DNA of 64,000 nucleotides from Rhynchopus sp. YZ270_cl-10 (GCA_964035575.1 OZ037840.1:1240001-1304000), one strand, 5' to 3'. Shown: positions 21,456 to 31,880, numbered from the stretch's first letter. Numbers and translations are program-made. Notes: generated by a model from the sequence alone, not told the origin.

Positions 21456-21980
21456 ACTGTACTGTACTGTACAGTACTGTACTGTACTGTACTGTACTGT
21501 ACTGTACTGTACTGTACTGTACTGTACTGTACTGTACTGTACTGTACTGTACTGTACTGTACTGTACTGTACTGTACTGTACTGTACTGTACTGTACTGT
21601 ACTGTACTGTACTGTACTGTACTGTACTGTACTGTACTGTACTGTACTGTACTGTACTGTACTGTACTGTACTGTACTGTACTGTACTGTACTGTACTGT
21701 ACTGTACTGTACTGTACTGTACTGTACTGTACTGTACTGTACTGTACTGTACTGTACTGTACTGTACTGTACTGTACTGTACTGTACTGTACTGTACTGT
21801 ACTGTACTGTACTGTACTGTACTGTACTGTACTGTACTGTACTGTACTGTACTGTACTGTACTGTACTGTACTGTACTGTACTGTACTGTACTGTACTGT
21901 ACTGTACTGTACTGTACTGTACTGTACTGTACTGTACTGTACTGTACTGTACTGTACTGTACTGTACTGTACTGTACTGT
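21456..21980 (+). repeat. (ACTGT)n pentamer microsatellite
   Basis: About 105 near-perfect ACTGT units (525 bp) with one variant unit near the start. All six frames stay open through it, which creates false reading frames. It directly abuts the TIR element at 21,994. Confidence 0.98.
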
Positions 21981-21993
21981 GTGTACTGTGTAT

Positions 21994-23063
21994 CATACAA
22001 TGCAACGAGGCCGGGTACGCCTGAAAATACTCATATCTGGAAAACATATCTGAGGCGTGCCTGAGGCGTACTCGGGATTAGTTACGTTTAAGTACGCCTC
22101 AGGCACGCCTGAGTATATATCAACGCATACTTGCGTTCCAGGCGCCTGGTGTGTATTTATTCCCCGCAAAAAGGGCCTCTGATCCATTTCCGGAGCGATC
22201 TGAAAAAAGTCCGGGGTCGGACAATTTTTTTAGCAAAAAGTGCGTGACTTTGTACCAAAAGTTTGTACCAAAAATCAGGGGAAAGTATACCCGGTTTCAT
22301 ATTTCTGCTGATATATAAAAATTATGCACAGGTCATCACGTTTCTAAGTCATGCCATGTATTTCCCCCGCCCCCTGAAATGTGCTGAAATCAACTTTCGG
22401 TGTCCTGCTGAGAAAATTGCGGGTCGCAAGATATTTTTAGTGGAAAAATATCATGGTTACTGCGTACAATAAACTGCCTCCTAAAAAGAGGCTTCGCAGA
22501 AGATGAGTCATACCTCAGGTATGTGTAAAAAAGACCTTTGGTCACCCCATAGTTGTACTAAAAATAGAGATGTGGTCTGTGGATCAAGGAGGCCTGTGTA
22601 AAATTCTGGGATCTCGATGGGATCTCTTTAGTGTTAGAGGGCCCAGCCTTGTATGAGCCTCTTCCGTCTTGCATCTAGTTGGGCCCGAAGGGACCCAGTC
22701 GAAAAGCACCCCCGAAATTTGTTTCCAATGATTCTTGAACCAATGAAATACCCGAAGGTACCACCAAAATATATATCATCAGCACCAAGGCTTAGCGAAC
22801 CCTTTTCATTTTTTCGACTCGCCCGGCCCAGAGGCACATTTTTCATCGTGCGACCCCGCATTTGAAAGATTTTGCTATGAATCGAAACCCACAAAATTTG
22901 GGGGGAAATACTTTTTTGTTCATGACAAAAATGCTGGTAAGAAATATACTCAGGCGTGCCTGAGGCGTACTTAAACGTAACTAATCCCGAGTACGCCTCA
23001 GGCACGCCTGAGTATTTATTTTCAGGCCTTGGCGAGGCCGACTCGGCCTCGTTGCATTGTATG
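21994..23063. mobile_element. TIR element bounded by microsatellites on both sides
   Basis: The ends are inverted copies of CATACAATGCAACGAGGCCG (21,994 and 23,063). Each is followed inward by a strong hairpin (AGGCGTGCCTGAGGCGTACT ... AGTACGCCTCAGGCACGCCT at 22,051-22,112 and 22,951-23,013). The interior, 22,120-22,940, has no recognisable gene. The outer ends run directly into an (ACTGT)n array on the left and a (GTATACTGT)n array on the right, so no target duplication can be scored. Likely a non-autonomous DNA transposon of about 1.07 kb. Confidence 0.72.
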
Positions 23064-23064
23064 G

Positions 23065-23540
23065 TGTATACTGTGTATACTGTGTATACTGTGTATACTG
23101 TGTATACTGTGTATACTGTGTATACTGTGTATACTGTGTATACTGTGTATACTGTGTATACTGTGTATACTGTGTATACTGTGTATACTGTGTACACTGT
23201 GTATACTGTGTATACTGTGTATACTGTGTATACTGTGTATACTGTGTATACTGTGTATACTGTGTATACTGTGTATACTGTGTATACTGTGTATACTGTG
23301 TACACTGTGTATACTGTGTATACTGTGTATACTGTGTATACTGTGTATACTGTGTATACTGTGTATACTGTGTATACTGTGTATACTGTGTATACTGTGT
23401 ATACTGTGTATACTGTGTATACTGTGTATACTGTGTATACTGTGTATACTGTGTATACTGTGTATACTGTGTATACTGTGTATACTGTGTATACTGTGTA
23501 TACTGTGTATACTGTGTATACTGTGTATACTGTGTATACT
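23065..23540 (+). repeat. (GTATACTGT)n nonamer array
   Basis: About 53 units of 9 bp with two variant units (GTACACTGT). Open in all frames and not coding. A short array of the same unit is at 62,605-62,722. Confidence 0.98.
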
Positions 23541-23569
23541 CACAATTATCGCATTAATCAATTATCGCA

Positions 23570-23654
23570 GTGTGTACAGTGTGTACAGTGTGTACAGTGT
23601 GTACAGTGTGTACAGTGTGTACAGTGTGTACAGTGTACAGTGTATTGTACAGTG
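23570..23654 (+). repeat. (GTGTACAGT)n nonamer array
   Basis: About nine units separated from the previous array by 30 bp of unique sequence. The unit is close to the inverse of the neighbouring array's unit, so the two could pair as a large fold-back. Confidence 0.95.
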
Positions 23655-23865
23655 AATTTTTTCTAGAGGTCAACAACTTGGCCATTTCTGCAAAATGACC
23701 CCACCACTTCCTGGGATTGGCTCAAAAATGCAAATGCCAGCGTTTTCCTTCACATTCCCGCAAACCCGGAAAAAAAAAATAAAACAGGGTACCCCCCAGC
23801 CTGGTGCATACCACGGGAGACATACGGGCGAACCACGGGGAATTTGGACCGGTGCCACACCAAAA

Positions 23866-23939
23866 CTCGTGTTTTTTTTTTTTTTTTTGAAATATGATTT
23901 TGAAATATGAAATATGATATATGATGCCCCCCAAAACCC
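23866..23939 (+). repeat. Segment duplicated at 32,415-32,489
   Basis: Both copies run from ACTCGTGTTTT through a T-run and GAAATATGATTTTG to GATGCCCCCCAAAACCC. Just upstream (23,665-23,745) is one TGACCCCACCAC unit of the dispersed family. Confidence 0.9.
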
Positions 23940-23976
23940 TCCGTTACACTGCGTTACACTGCGTTGTTGTCTGCAA

Positions 23977-24512
23977 AACAAAAATAATAGGTTCTTACAG
24001 AGCAGATCAAGACGAAACTGTACGTGTATGACGTGGGTAGCGTACTAACTAAACAAAAGATGACAGGGGGTTTTTATTATTTCAAACTTGGTCGTCTCAC
24101 GCGAGGATGAGCTCCATTATGTCAACGCTGTTTGGCCTGTCTGGGCAAATAGGTATTAGTAACGTGGGGGTCATGATAATTACCCCCATTTCGGAAGCAC
24201 ATTTTTCTTCTAGGGTTTCCCTTGAGAAACCCGCTGTTCGCTGCCTTGTTCTTCTGCTCCAAATGCCATCATCTCTCTTACCGACAACCCGGTTTATAAT
24301 CGACAAAAACTCTCTGTGCCCGTTGAACTACACTTAAAACAAGGTAGCAAAAAATAAAATCTATCACACTGACCACTTTTACGATACCCCACCCTTGCTG
24401 GAGCGACGTTTGCAAACACAAACCTAGGTACGGAGTGTGATGTCACCCAAACCACGCCCACCACAGGAGGCTCATATTCCCTCAACCCACCTGCCCACAC
24501 ACAGCCCCCAAC
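23977..24512 (+). promoter_or_regulatory. Duplicated 5' flank of the first nucleotidase-cyclase gene
   Basis: This flank matches 48,419-49,222 nearly base for base, except that the second copy has about 268 extra bases after GGGTAGCGTACTAA. The shared block ends at the ATG, so promoter and 5' leader are probably inside it. No TATA box stands out. A segment at 24,150-24,186 (TATTAGTAACGTGGG ... ATAATTACCCC) matches the terminal repeat at about 56,765-56,800. A 69-codon minus-strand frame (24,097-24,306) is conserved only because the block is duplicated; I do not call it a gene. Confidence 0.6.
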
Positions 24513-27419
24513 ATGGTGCACTCATGTGTGCCCGTGCTGCTGCTTGCACTGCTGTGTGGCGCTGACGCTGCCCTGAAGAAGCCGATCCGCCTGATCGGTG
24601 TCTTCGCCACGTCGCCGCCGGTCGCACCGCACGACCAAGTCTGGAACGCTCTTGTGCCGTGCGAGCGCATTGTGACTGAGGGTGACGACGACTGCTACAA
24701 GGGCGGCTTCCCTGGGGTGGCTGCGTGGATGGAGCACTATTCACAGGACGTGCGTGGGACCATCAAAGTGACAACGCCAGATTACAAGTCCCGCATGATC
24801 TTTGGACATCCCCTTGGCCTGGATCTGAACTACGAGATCTGGGACAGGCTTGGTGTCGACTTCGCCACATTGAGGGCAGAGCTCTTGATGACGCGAGCCC
24901 CAGACGCATCCGTTGTGGAGAACTTTGTTGCAAACATGAAACAGCCAATGATCCTGACGGACCTTGCTATTCAGGACAACTTTGTCTACCTTCTGGGCCT
25001 GCTGACCATGTGGCATGTGAAGGTGATTGACGGTGTGCAGATCGGTGTGATCGTGCTGTGGTCCGAGACTTACCTCGGACGTCGTGGTCAGTTCATTCCC
25101 CACAACAAGCTCATCCCCGTGGTGACAACAAGGCTGCGTGCCCAGGGTGTGGCACAGATCGTGGTGCTGCGCCTTGGTTATGCGGGTGTGGAGGACGAGA
25201 TGCAGCAACTGACGACGTACGACGTGGACGTGGTTCTCACGGACGTTGTTGCGGGGACAGACTTTGCTTCGAACGGGACGTCTGTTCTGTATGTAAGTGT
25301 TCAGAAAGACGGGGCAGCTGCGTACCCAATCGTGACGTTGGACTTGACCGAAGAAGTGGACGGGTCGAAGTGGTACTACAGTGCAACGGAGGTGAGTGCA
25401 CGTGACCTGCCTGTTCCTGTGACGGACGCACGCTTTGCAGCAAACCTTGCCTGGATGCAAGAGCAGATTGTGCTGAGCCAGACAAACGACTACGTGGTTG
25501 CAACGTCGACAGCAGCGATGCCGTCCATCAATGAGGAAGGGTTCTACAACTGCCGTGGGGGTGACTGTGAGTTGGGCAAGATGACTGCAGATGCGATGCG
25601 TGAGTGGGCAGGGACGGACCTGGCAATGATAAATGGTGGTGCCCTGCGTGGTGTTGGGTGGGAGAAGGGTCCGATCAAGCGCAGTGCTTTGTGGGTCACG
25701 TACCCTTTTGCGAACCTTCTGTGCAAGGTGAACATGTCCGGCACTGTGCTGTTGGATTTCATGAACCGCGGAGTGAGTGCACTGCTTCCGGACGGAACAC
25801 GAGACAAGACGACACCCATCGGTCTGTACCCACAGATGAGTGGGATGCGGTTCACCATCAACCCCAGCCTCCCCGAACGTCGTGTTGTTTCGATTGATGT
25901 GCTCACACCCACAGGGGTGTACGAGCCACTGCAGAAGCGTAAGTTGTACTCCATTGTCCTCCCAGAGTTCATTGCAGGTGGTGGTGACGGGTACGGGATG
26001 CTTCCCACGAACCAGCACGACGGGTCGGAAGGCTGTGGTATCGACACTGCACTGGAGGTGACAGAGACGTACCTGAAGGCTGCATCGATTTACACTCCGT
26101 CCTTGGGTGACAGAATGAGTCTCAACATGGCTGGGAGTGCACTGATGATGACGAACCACACGAAGTACAACTGCACAGAGAACCAGAAGTACGATGCATA
26201 CTGGCAGCACTGCGAGGACTGCCCTGAAGGCTTCTGGAACCCAGACATGGACAGCCCTGTGTGTGTGGAGAAGTTTCCGAGTGAGGTGGACATCGGGTTG
26301 ATCCTTGGCATCGTGTTTGGTGTTCTTGCCCTGCTTGCGATCCCGATTGCGTGGAAGATGACAGAGAAGCAGCGCCGCATCAACGCGCTCTTCAACAACA
26401 ACAAGATTGCAGAGGAGTGTGCCATTGCGGTTATGGACCTCCGTCTTGGCGACCTTGACTACCTCCACGAGCTGGAGAAGCCGAACACGATTCAGTCTGC
26501 GTTTATTGCCATCACGAAGCAGATGAAGGTGTACATGGAGTTTATGCCGAAGAACCTCATTGCGGAATGTCAGGGAAGCGAGTCTGATTCTTCTGAGTCT
26601 GATGACTCTGGCGATAACTCACAAGGATCCGCAAATAGCCTGAAGAGAGGACTGCAGGCGAAGATGAAGCTGACGACAATTTTCCTCAAAACGAAGCGCA
26701 TTGCAGCACTCACACTGAACAGCAAGGGGCACCTCAAAAGCATCAGCGACGATGTACTCGCGAAACACTCACACTTCATCGAACAATTCACCACAATCAT
26801 CACTGCACACAAAGGCATTGCCGAGACACTGAGTGGTGACAGGATGCTTGCCACATGGAACACTGTGACCGAAACTGTGAACCAAGCGATGCACTCTTGC
26901 AAGGCAGCGATCGATCTGCAGAAGGCACTCGACAACACAATGTACATCGGCATCGCAAAGGGTTCTGCACAGTTCGGTCTGTTTGGCGGGGAAGGCACCA
27001 AGCAGTACGATGTGCTGGGCAGCGTGATCCCGTCTGCCTCGCTGCTGATGGTCCTGAACAAGCAGTACAACACTTCCATCCTGGTTTCGCCCGAGGCGGA
27101 GAAGGAGGGGAACAGCTTCTTCTACTTCAGGATCATAGACTACGTTTGCTACAGGAAGCTGGTACCGGAAGCATCGTGCTTTGTGTTTGAGCTTATGTCA
27201 GCGAAGGACGACGGTGGCTCAGAATGGATGTATGAACTACAAATAGCAGAGGGCAAGAACCCTTGGTTGGGTCTGAACAATGCGTGGCACGACTTCATCC
27301 AACAGGGTAGTATACCCAAAGGCAACGGAGTGGAGCTGAGTGGCATTCTGGCTGAGCTTTATGAGAAGAAGCACAAGGGTGAGTATGTGGCAGAGTCGGC
27401 GCTTCTGGACCTTATGTAA
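24513..27419 (+). CDS. Receptor-like protein: degenerate 5'-nucleotidase ectodomain, one TM helix, cyclase-like domain (copy 1)
   Basis: A 968-residue intronless gene. Residues 1-19 are a signal peptide. Residues about 25-535 are a 5'-nucleotidase fold. The N-terminal metallophosphatase half has lost its metal motifs (no NDxH, GNHE or GHSH; LGYAG stands where LGHSG is expected). The C-terminal half keeps the substrate-pocket signatures: INGGALRG (373-380), QMSGMRF (441-447) and AGGGDGYGM (488-496). A Cys-rich stalk (CEDCPEGFW) precedes a TM helix at about 593-615. The intracellular part (about 725-890) is class III cyclase-like: GDRMLATWN keeps the second metal Asp (D776), but the first is Asn (N736) and the transition-state Asn/Arg are Pro840/Leu844. 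A tail with EWMYEL follows. I infer a nucleotide-sensing receptor at the cell surface with little or no catalysis of its own. Confidence 0.9.
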   Translation: MVHSCVPVLLLALLCGADAALKKPIRLIGVFATSPPVAPHDQVWNALVPCERIVTEGDDDCYKGGFPGVAAWMEHYSQDVRGTIKVTTPDYKSRMIFGHPLGLDLNYEIWDRLGVDFATLRAELLMTRAPDASVVENFVANMKQPMILTDLAIQDNFVYLLGLLTMWHVKVIDGVQIGVIVLWSETYLGRRGQFIPHNKLIPVVTTRLRAQGVAQIVVLRLGYAGVEDEMQQLTTYDVDVVLTDVVAGTDFASNGTSVLYVSVQKDGAAAYPIVTLDLTEEVDGSKWYYSATEVSARDLPVPVTDARFAANLAWMQEQIVLSQTNDYVVATSTAAMPSINEEGFYNCRGGDCELGKMTADAMREWAGTDLAMINGGALRGVGWEKGPIKRSALWVTYPFANLLCKVNMSGTVLLDFMNRGVSALLPDGTRDKTTPIGLYPQMSGMRFTINPSLPERRVVSIDVLTPTGVYEPLQKRKLYSIVLPEFIAGGGDGYGMLPTNQHDGSEGCGIDTALEVTETYLKAASIYTPSLGDRMSLNMAGSALMMTNHTKYNCTENQKYDAYWQHCEDCPEGFWNPDMDSPVCVEKFPSEVDIGLILGIVFGVLALLAIPIAWKMTEKQRRINALFNNNKIAEECAIAVMDLRLGDLDYLHELEKPNTIQSAFIAITKQMKVYMEFMPKNLIAECQGSESDSSESDDSGDNSQGSANSLKRGLQAKMKLTTIFLKTKRIAALTLNSKGHLKSISDDVLAKHSHFIEQFTTIITAHKGIAETLSGDRMLATWNTVTETVNQAMHSCKAAIDLQKALDNTMYIGIAKGSAQFGLFGGEGTKQYDVLGSVIPSASLLMVLNKQYNTSILVSPEAEKEGNSFFYFRIIDYVCYRKLVPEASCFVFELMSAKDDGGSEWMYELQIAEGKNPWLGLNNAWHDFIQQGSIPKGNGVELSGILAELYEKKHKGEYVAESALLDLM

Positions 27420-28010
27420 CACAGTCGCGGGTTGCTTCTAGTTGCGAATGGGGTTTGTATTTGGTCGAGGTCTCAATCAGTGTTTGATACTTGATTCACC
27501 CTACCTTTGGCACTGTGGGCATATTTTCAATAATTTTCTTTGTTGTAGGGAAAATTTTTGTGCAGCGTAGTTGGCTTCGTTTTGTTGTGGTTAGTTTTTT
27601 TCTATTATTTTTGTCAGTTTCGGGCTCAGTTCTTTGTTTCATTAATCAAGTTTTAGTTTTTATTCTCCGTCCACTGCTTGTGGTCCAAAATTGCTACTCC
27701 CGTTGACAAGGATGCACACCTCAAATTCTCTGCAGTGCCCACCTTGCGGAAAATGGACGTTTTCCAGAAAACCCTTCAGCTGTTCATCATCTGCCTTGTT
27801 GGAAAGCCGCTCAGTTCGCCTTCATCACTTGCACCAGTATCGTGCCGCAGTCGCTCTAACCCTCACAGGGTCTGCCCCTTCCTCAAGGTGTACAGTTACG
27901 TGGAATGCAACCACGGAGAGTTTCGTGGGTCAGGAAGCCCATTTTGCCTCCGTGTTTCCCTCTGTCCCTTGATGTGCGTTATATGTTGTGTTTTTTTTAA
28001 AGAGGAAAAA
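27420..28010. other. 3' flank of the first receptor gene, no gene
   Basis: T-rich sequence (27,490-27,670) is followed by a more balanced piece (27,690-27,980). Its short frames (up to 138 codons, running into repeats) show no recognisable domain. The second receptor copy has a different 3' flank, so the duplication ends at or before the stop codon. Confidence 0.5.
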
Positions 28011-28015
28011 GTATA

Positions 28016-28172
28016 TTCCCGCGCGCGAAGCGCGCGGGGAAAAATTTTTACGAGTAGTTGTTCCGCGAGCGAAGCGAGCGGGGAAAAAAATTAGGGGTAG
28101 TTTTTCCGCGAGCGAAGCGAGCGGTAAAGTAAATTCCCGCGCGCGAAGCGCGCGGGAAAAATTTTTAGGGGT
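28016..28172 (+). repeat. Four GC-rich hairpin/repeat units
   Basis: Two perfect palindromes (GCGCGCGAAGCGCGC) flank two CGAGCGAAGCGAGCG units. Each is followed by GGGGAAAAATTTTT-like AT sequence and a GTAGTT(G/T)TTC motif. The arrangement is a tandem of roughly 40-bp units and leads straight into the heptamer array. Confidence 0.9.
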
Positions 28173-28180
28173 AGTTTTTC

Positions 28181-28785
28181 TACTGTGTACTGTGTACTGT
28201 GTACTGTGTACTGTGTACTGTGTACTGTGTACTGTGTACTGTGTACTGTGTACTGTGTACTGTGTACTGTGTACTGTGTACTGTGTACTGTGTACTGTGT
28301 ACTGTGTACTGTGTACTGTGTACTGTGTACTGTGTACTGTGTACTGTGTACTGTGTACTGTGTACTGTGTACTGTGTACTGTGTACTGTGTACTGTGTAC
28401 TGTGTACTGTGTACTGTGTACTGTGTACTGTGTACTGTGTACTGTGTACTGTGTACTGTGTACTGTGTACTGTGTACTGTGTACTGTGTACTGTGTACTG
28501 TGTACTGTGTACTGTGTACTGTGTACTGTGTACTGTGTACTGTGTACTGTGTACTGTGTACTGTGTACTGTGTACTGTGTACTGTGTACTGTGTACTGTG
28601 TACTGTGTACTGTGTACTGTGTACTGTGTACTGTGTACTGTGTACTGTGTACTGTGTACTGTGTACTGTGTACTGTGTACTGTGTACTGTGTACTGTGTA
28701 CTGTGTACTGTGTACTGTGTACTGTGTACTGTGTACTGTGTACTGTGTACTGTGTACTGTGTACTGTGTACCGTGTACCGTGTGT
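28181..28785 (+). repeat. (TACTGTG)n heptamer array
   Basis: About 86 units of 7 bp, nearly perfect, ending in two ACCGTGT variants. Open in all frames and not coding. Confidence 0.98.
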
Positions 28786-28798
28786 TCCTTCAAAGACC

Positions 28799-28855
28799 TG
28801 TACAAAAATTTCACGGCCGTTGTTTTTTTTTTAACGGCCGTGAAATTTTTGTACA
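28799..28855. repeat. Perfect 22-23-bp hairpin around CACGGCCGTT
   Basis: Arms TACAAAAATTTCACGGCCGT and the inverse flank a T-run of about 10. A third GGCCGT motif follows at about 28,880. It could act as a fold-back element end or a transcript 3' hairpin. Confidence 0.85.
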
Positions 28856-29034
28856 TAAGAAAGGCGCTTTTTTTTCACGGCCGTTTTTTTTTATTTTTCA
28901 CGGCAACGACGGCAGTGGGTCGAGCATTTTTTTTTCATTTCCGTGACGTCCGTTTTACTTGTATGAAAAGAAAAGAAAAGTGTTGTTGGCAGTGCATCGC
29001 GTCGTGGACGCGGCACTAAAGCAATGATATGATG

Positions 29035-30635
29035 TTTTTTTTTTTTTTTTTTTTTTTTTTTGCATTTGTTTGATTAGCTTGAAAAGTAAAGAGTATAGAA
29101 AAAGTAAAGATAAAATGTCCTCCCCTCTCATCCCTTTTACTGCGATGGTCGGAGAAGGTCGTCTGTCTCTGCGTCAATAAATCCTGCCTCTACGAGGTAG
29201 CGCAGAAGGTCGGCTGCGTGATCCTCCATCAGTGCACCGTATGACGTGGTTGGGAGTGGTCTCAGGTGCGCCGCTTCCTTGCACACACCGAGAACGTGTC
29301 TGAGCGTGGATCCCTCCCTGTCCACACAATGCACATGCTGCTTTCCTGTCCTCTGCGTATTTGTCATATACTAGAGGGTGGCGACTCGTCCGCAGTAGTC
29401 TGATGGTGACAGCGCCTCGCCTGGTCAGGCCGGGCGTGCGCAGTGCAGGTCGGTGAAGCTGCTTCGCGGTCGTTGTGCCACGGGCGTAGCAGTAGATCGA
29501 CGAAGCAGCCGGTTGCGGTACCTTTGCAAGCGTGAGCCGGCGATGGCACGCTCGAATGCACGCCAGGCTGATCGGTTCCGTCTGGTTCGAATTGCGGGCC
29601 GCCCGTTTGGACAGCTCGTCAGCAGCTTCGTTACCCTCAATACCTACATGCGATGGCACGTAGTGGAAGTGCAGGGTGAACCCTTCCGTCGTTCGCTCGC
29701 GAATCAGGTGCCAGATGCGGTGCAGGATCTCCTCCCTCGTTCCTTTAGGACCACCCTGCAACTTCATCAGCGCCGATTGGCAGTCAGTGAGAAGTACCAC
29801 CGTGGCCGGTGCCTTCCACACTGTCAGTCCCTCAAGCCCTAGGCATAGTGCCACCAGCTCAGCTTGGTAGGCCGAGCAGAGTGTGCCTGCGCCACGGGAT
29901 GCTTGGTGTGCCCTCACTGGTGTAGTGGAGCCATCGTTGTGGTAGAAGATGGCCCCTGCTCCTCCTTGGGGGTGCGCTGGTCTGGTGGTCAGTGAAGCGC
30001 GTGGTGTTCTGTCTACCGTGTGCAAGGATCCGTCTGTGTAGACGCGTCCCGTGTGGGGTGGCAGAGCCGCAAGAGCCAGTTCCGTCCTTTGCCGGTTCTC
30101 TTCGCTGCTTGTGGAGTCACTCTTGCTGACACCCGGTATTTCTGGTGTGATCAGCACGTCATTCAGCATGCGGTCCCACTCCCACGGAGCCACGGGGTCG
30201 TGGTCCAGTAAGGGTGCGCGTATGCTGTGGCGATAGGCTCCCGTCTCCTCCACGGTCTCCATCGCTTTGGCAAGCCAGCTGCAGCCTCCAGGCAGCTTGG
30301 TCGATGTCGCAGCAGCTCTACCAGGGGAGTCCTCCACCCGCATGAACTTCTCCAGGTCGTCCGCCGCTGCTGTTGTGAACAGAGAAGACACAGTGCTTAG
30401 CTGCGCCTCCCAGTACAGGTCTGTTTTCGTGGTCATGTAGTCGCAGCCTGTAATGACCTTAGCTGCTTTGCGGTGAAGGTTCTCCAGCTCTTCCTGGACC
30501 TTCGTCGGTATGCGCTCTCCGTACACACTAGCCGCATGCGTCACTGTCGGGTACACGTAGCACAGGTAAGCCGCTCGGAGCGTGTGCGCGTCGCATCCCC
30601 AGTCTGTTCCTGCCAATTGGTGCAGGATTTTTGGA
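29035..30635 (-). mobile_element. 5'-truncated LINE with poly(A) tail
   Basis: Read on the minus strand, a reverse-transcriptase thumb remnant and RNase H domain are followed by a CCHC motif, a short 3' UTR and a 27-base poly(A) tail (29,035-29,061 as T on the plus strand). The 5' end breaks off at about 30,635 within the region after the RT palm, where a different dispersed repeat begins. 5' truncation with a poly(A) tail is the usual result of target-primed reverse transcription. I could not find a convincing target-site duplication. The clade looks like the I/Ingi-Vingi group because of the RNase H domain. Confidence 0.87.
29137..30635 (-). pseudogene. LINE ORF2 remnant: RT thumb and RNase H
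   Basis: The visible RNase H catalytic set is YTDGS (about 30,040), AYQAEL (about 29,860), TDCQSAL (about 29,785) and HVGIEGNEAAD (about 29,630), all intact. Upstream, LAGTDWGCDAHTLRAAYL and THAASVYG match the connection region of non-LTR reverse transcriptases. Near 29,310-29,330 the frame shifts: the long frame runs on to 29,174 in nonsense sequence. The natural C-terminal CCHC motif (C-x2-C ... H-x4-C, with STLRHVLGVC) continues in the frame that ends at 29,137. The palm and endonuclease domains are absent, so this copy cannot move by itself. Confidence 0.9.
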
Positions 30636-31369
30636 TTTTGAACTGAAAATTTTGGAGCATAAATTTGGAGAACAAAATTACTATGTCCGAGTTTGAGGCC
30701 CAAAAATTCCATTAAAGCAAGAATTTTTAACTTTGGAGTATCTGTGGTACTCTCATATTTTTTCCTAACTCGCACAAAATTTCTAAAAACGGTTAAGTTT
30801 TTTATCTACACTGTGGCTAGGGGTATGGGGATAGGTTCGCTGGGATAGCATATTTGGGGATAGCATATGCCATCCCCAGGGGATAGCATAACCTATCCCC
30901 GGGGATAGGTTATGCTATCCCCCTGGGATAGGTTATTTCAGGATAACCTATCCCCCTGGGATAGCATTTGACTGTACTTTACTAAGGATCTGCGTGCTGG
31001 GGACACAAAAATTTAGTATCCCCACCCAGGTGCCCATTTGTCACCTTCCCACCCCTTAAAAAAATACAAAATAATGGGGGGATTCGGGTGCCCAAATAAT
31101 CCTATGCACAAAAAATGAAGCGGGGGGGGGGAATAGGGGGTATCAAAAGCTGTCATAAACACGTGTTTTTTTCTTTTTGACAAAAATGCATTTCAAAGTG
31201 ATTTTGACCATATATTCCCACCCACACCACCCAAAAAATACCCCCTCGCCCTGTTTTGACCCCAACCGACCCTTTTTTGGCCCCACAACAGGCAAACTGA
31301 AAATAAAAAAAAAAGTGGCAAGGACTTGGTACCTTGGGAGGGTACTAGGACCTGGTACCCTTTTTAAAA

Positions 31370-31880
31370 CATGGTTCTAAGTTTCACCAGTCCCTCTAAA
31401 CACCCCAAAACCGCCTGGGTACCCCTCAGGATAGGTTCTGGGGTGAAAGTATGTGGCTTTGAGGGCTTTTCTAGTCCCCAGAGGCGTCTCAGAGATATTT
31501 GACACACCCAACGCTCCATTGTTTATTTAAAAACGCTTGCATTTGCCTTGTCATGAGCACCAACACCCCCAATAAGACCGCCAGAACGTCTCTAATGTCC
31601 AAAAATCACCACGGAATTGATTCCCCGACCTCAAAATAGGTGGAGTACCATGTTTTTTGGGTCAAAAATGCGTTGTGTTCCATCACTGTTCCCCTCCCAA
31701 CCCGAGTGCCAATATAGTGCCCATAGAAATAGCACACCTACAGGAAAACCAAGATTTTCAAGAAAAATCAAGAAATCAAGAAAAAAGCGTGCGTACTAAG
31801 GTGGATAAACACCCCGAAACCGCCTGGGCACCCCTCAGGATAGGTTCTGGGGTGAAAATATGTGGCTTTGGGTCCACGGT
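31370..31880 (+). repeat. Diverged third copy of the 41,440-42,056 repeat
   Basis: This shares GTCCCTCTAAACACCCCAAA, CCTCAGGATAGGTTCTGGGG, GTCATGAGCA and GGTGGAGTACCATGTTT in the same order as the arms at 41,440 and 46,704, but is clearly more diverged. A partial second unit follows at about 31,805-31,870. Confidence 0.8.

Noticed and set aside
21417-22064. Long open frames across (ACTGT)n, (GTATACTGT)n, (TACTGTG)n and (TGACA)n arrays on both strands
   Set aside because: The repeat units contain no stop in any frame, so length is uninformative. The encoded sequences are pure unit repeats without starts or domains. The same applies at 22,634-23,666, 27,930-29,019, 40,625-41,434, 45,122-45,679 and 62,468-62,893.
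24097-24306. 69-codon minus-strand gene divergent from the receptor, conserved in both copies (also 48,807-49,016)
   Set aside because: Conservation is explained by the whole flank being duplicated. Part of the frame is a transposon terminal sequence, and no family resemblance was seen.
24741-26468. 575-codon frame antisense to the first receptor gene
   Set aside because: It is a shadow of a GC-rich coding region: the sense strand has clear domains, while the antisense product is His/Arg/Cys-rich without motifs. The equivalent in copy 2 is broken into shorter frames.
29137-29367. Separate small minus-strand gene
   Set aside because: It is the true C-terminal CCHC region of the LINE protein in a shifted frame, not an independent gene.
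29560-29585. tRNA T-arm-like GGTTCGAATT
   Set aside because: It lies inside the LINE RNase H coding sequence and no acceptor stem or anticodon arm can be formed around it.
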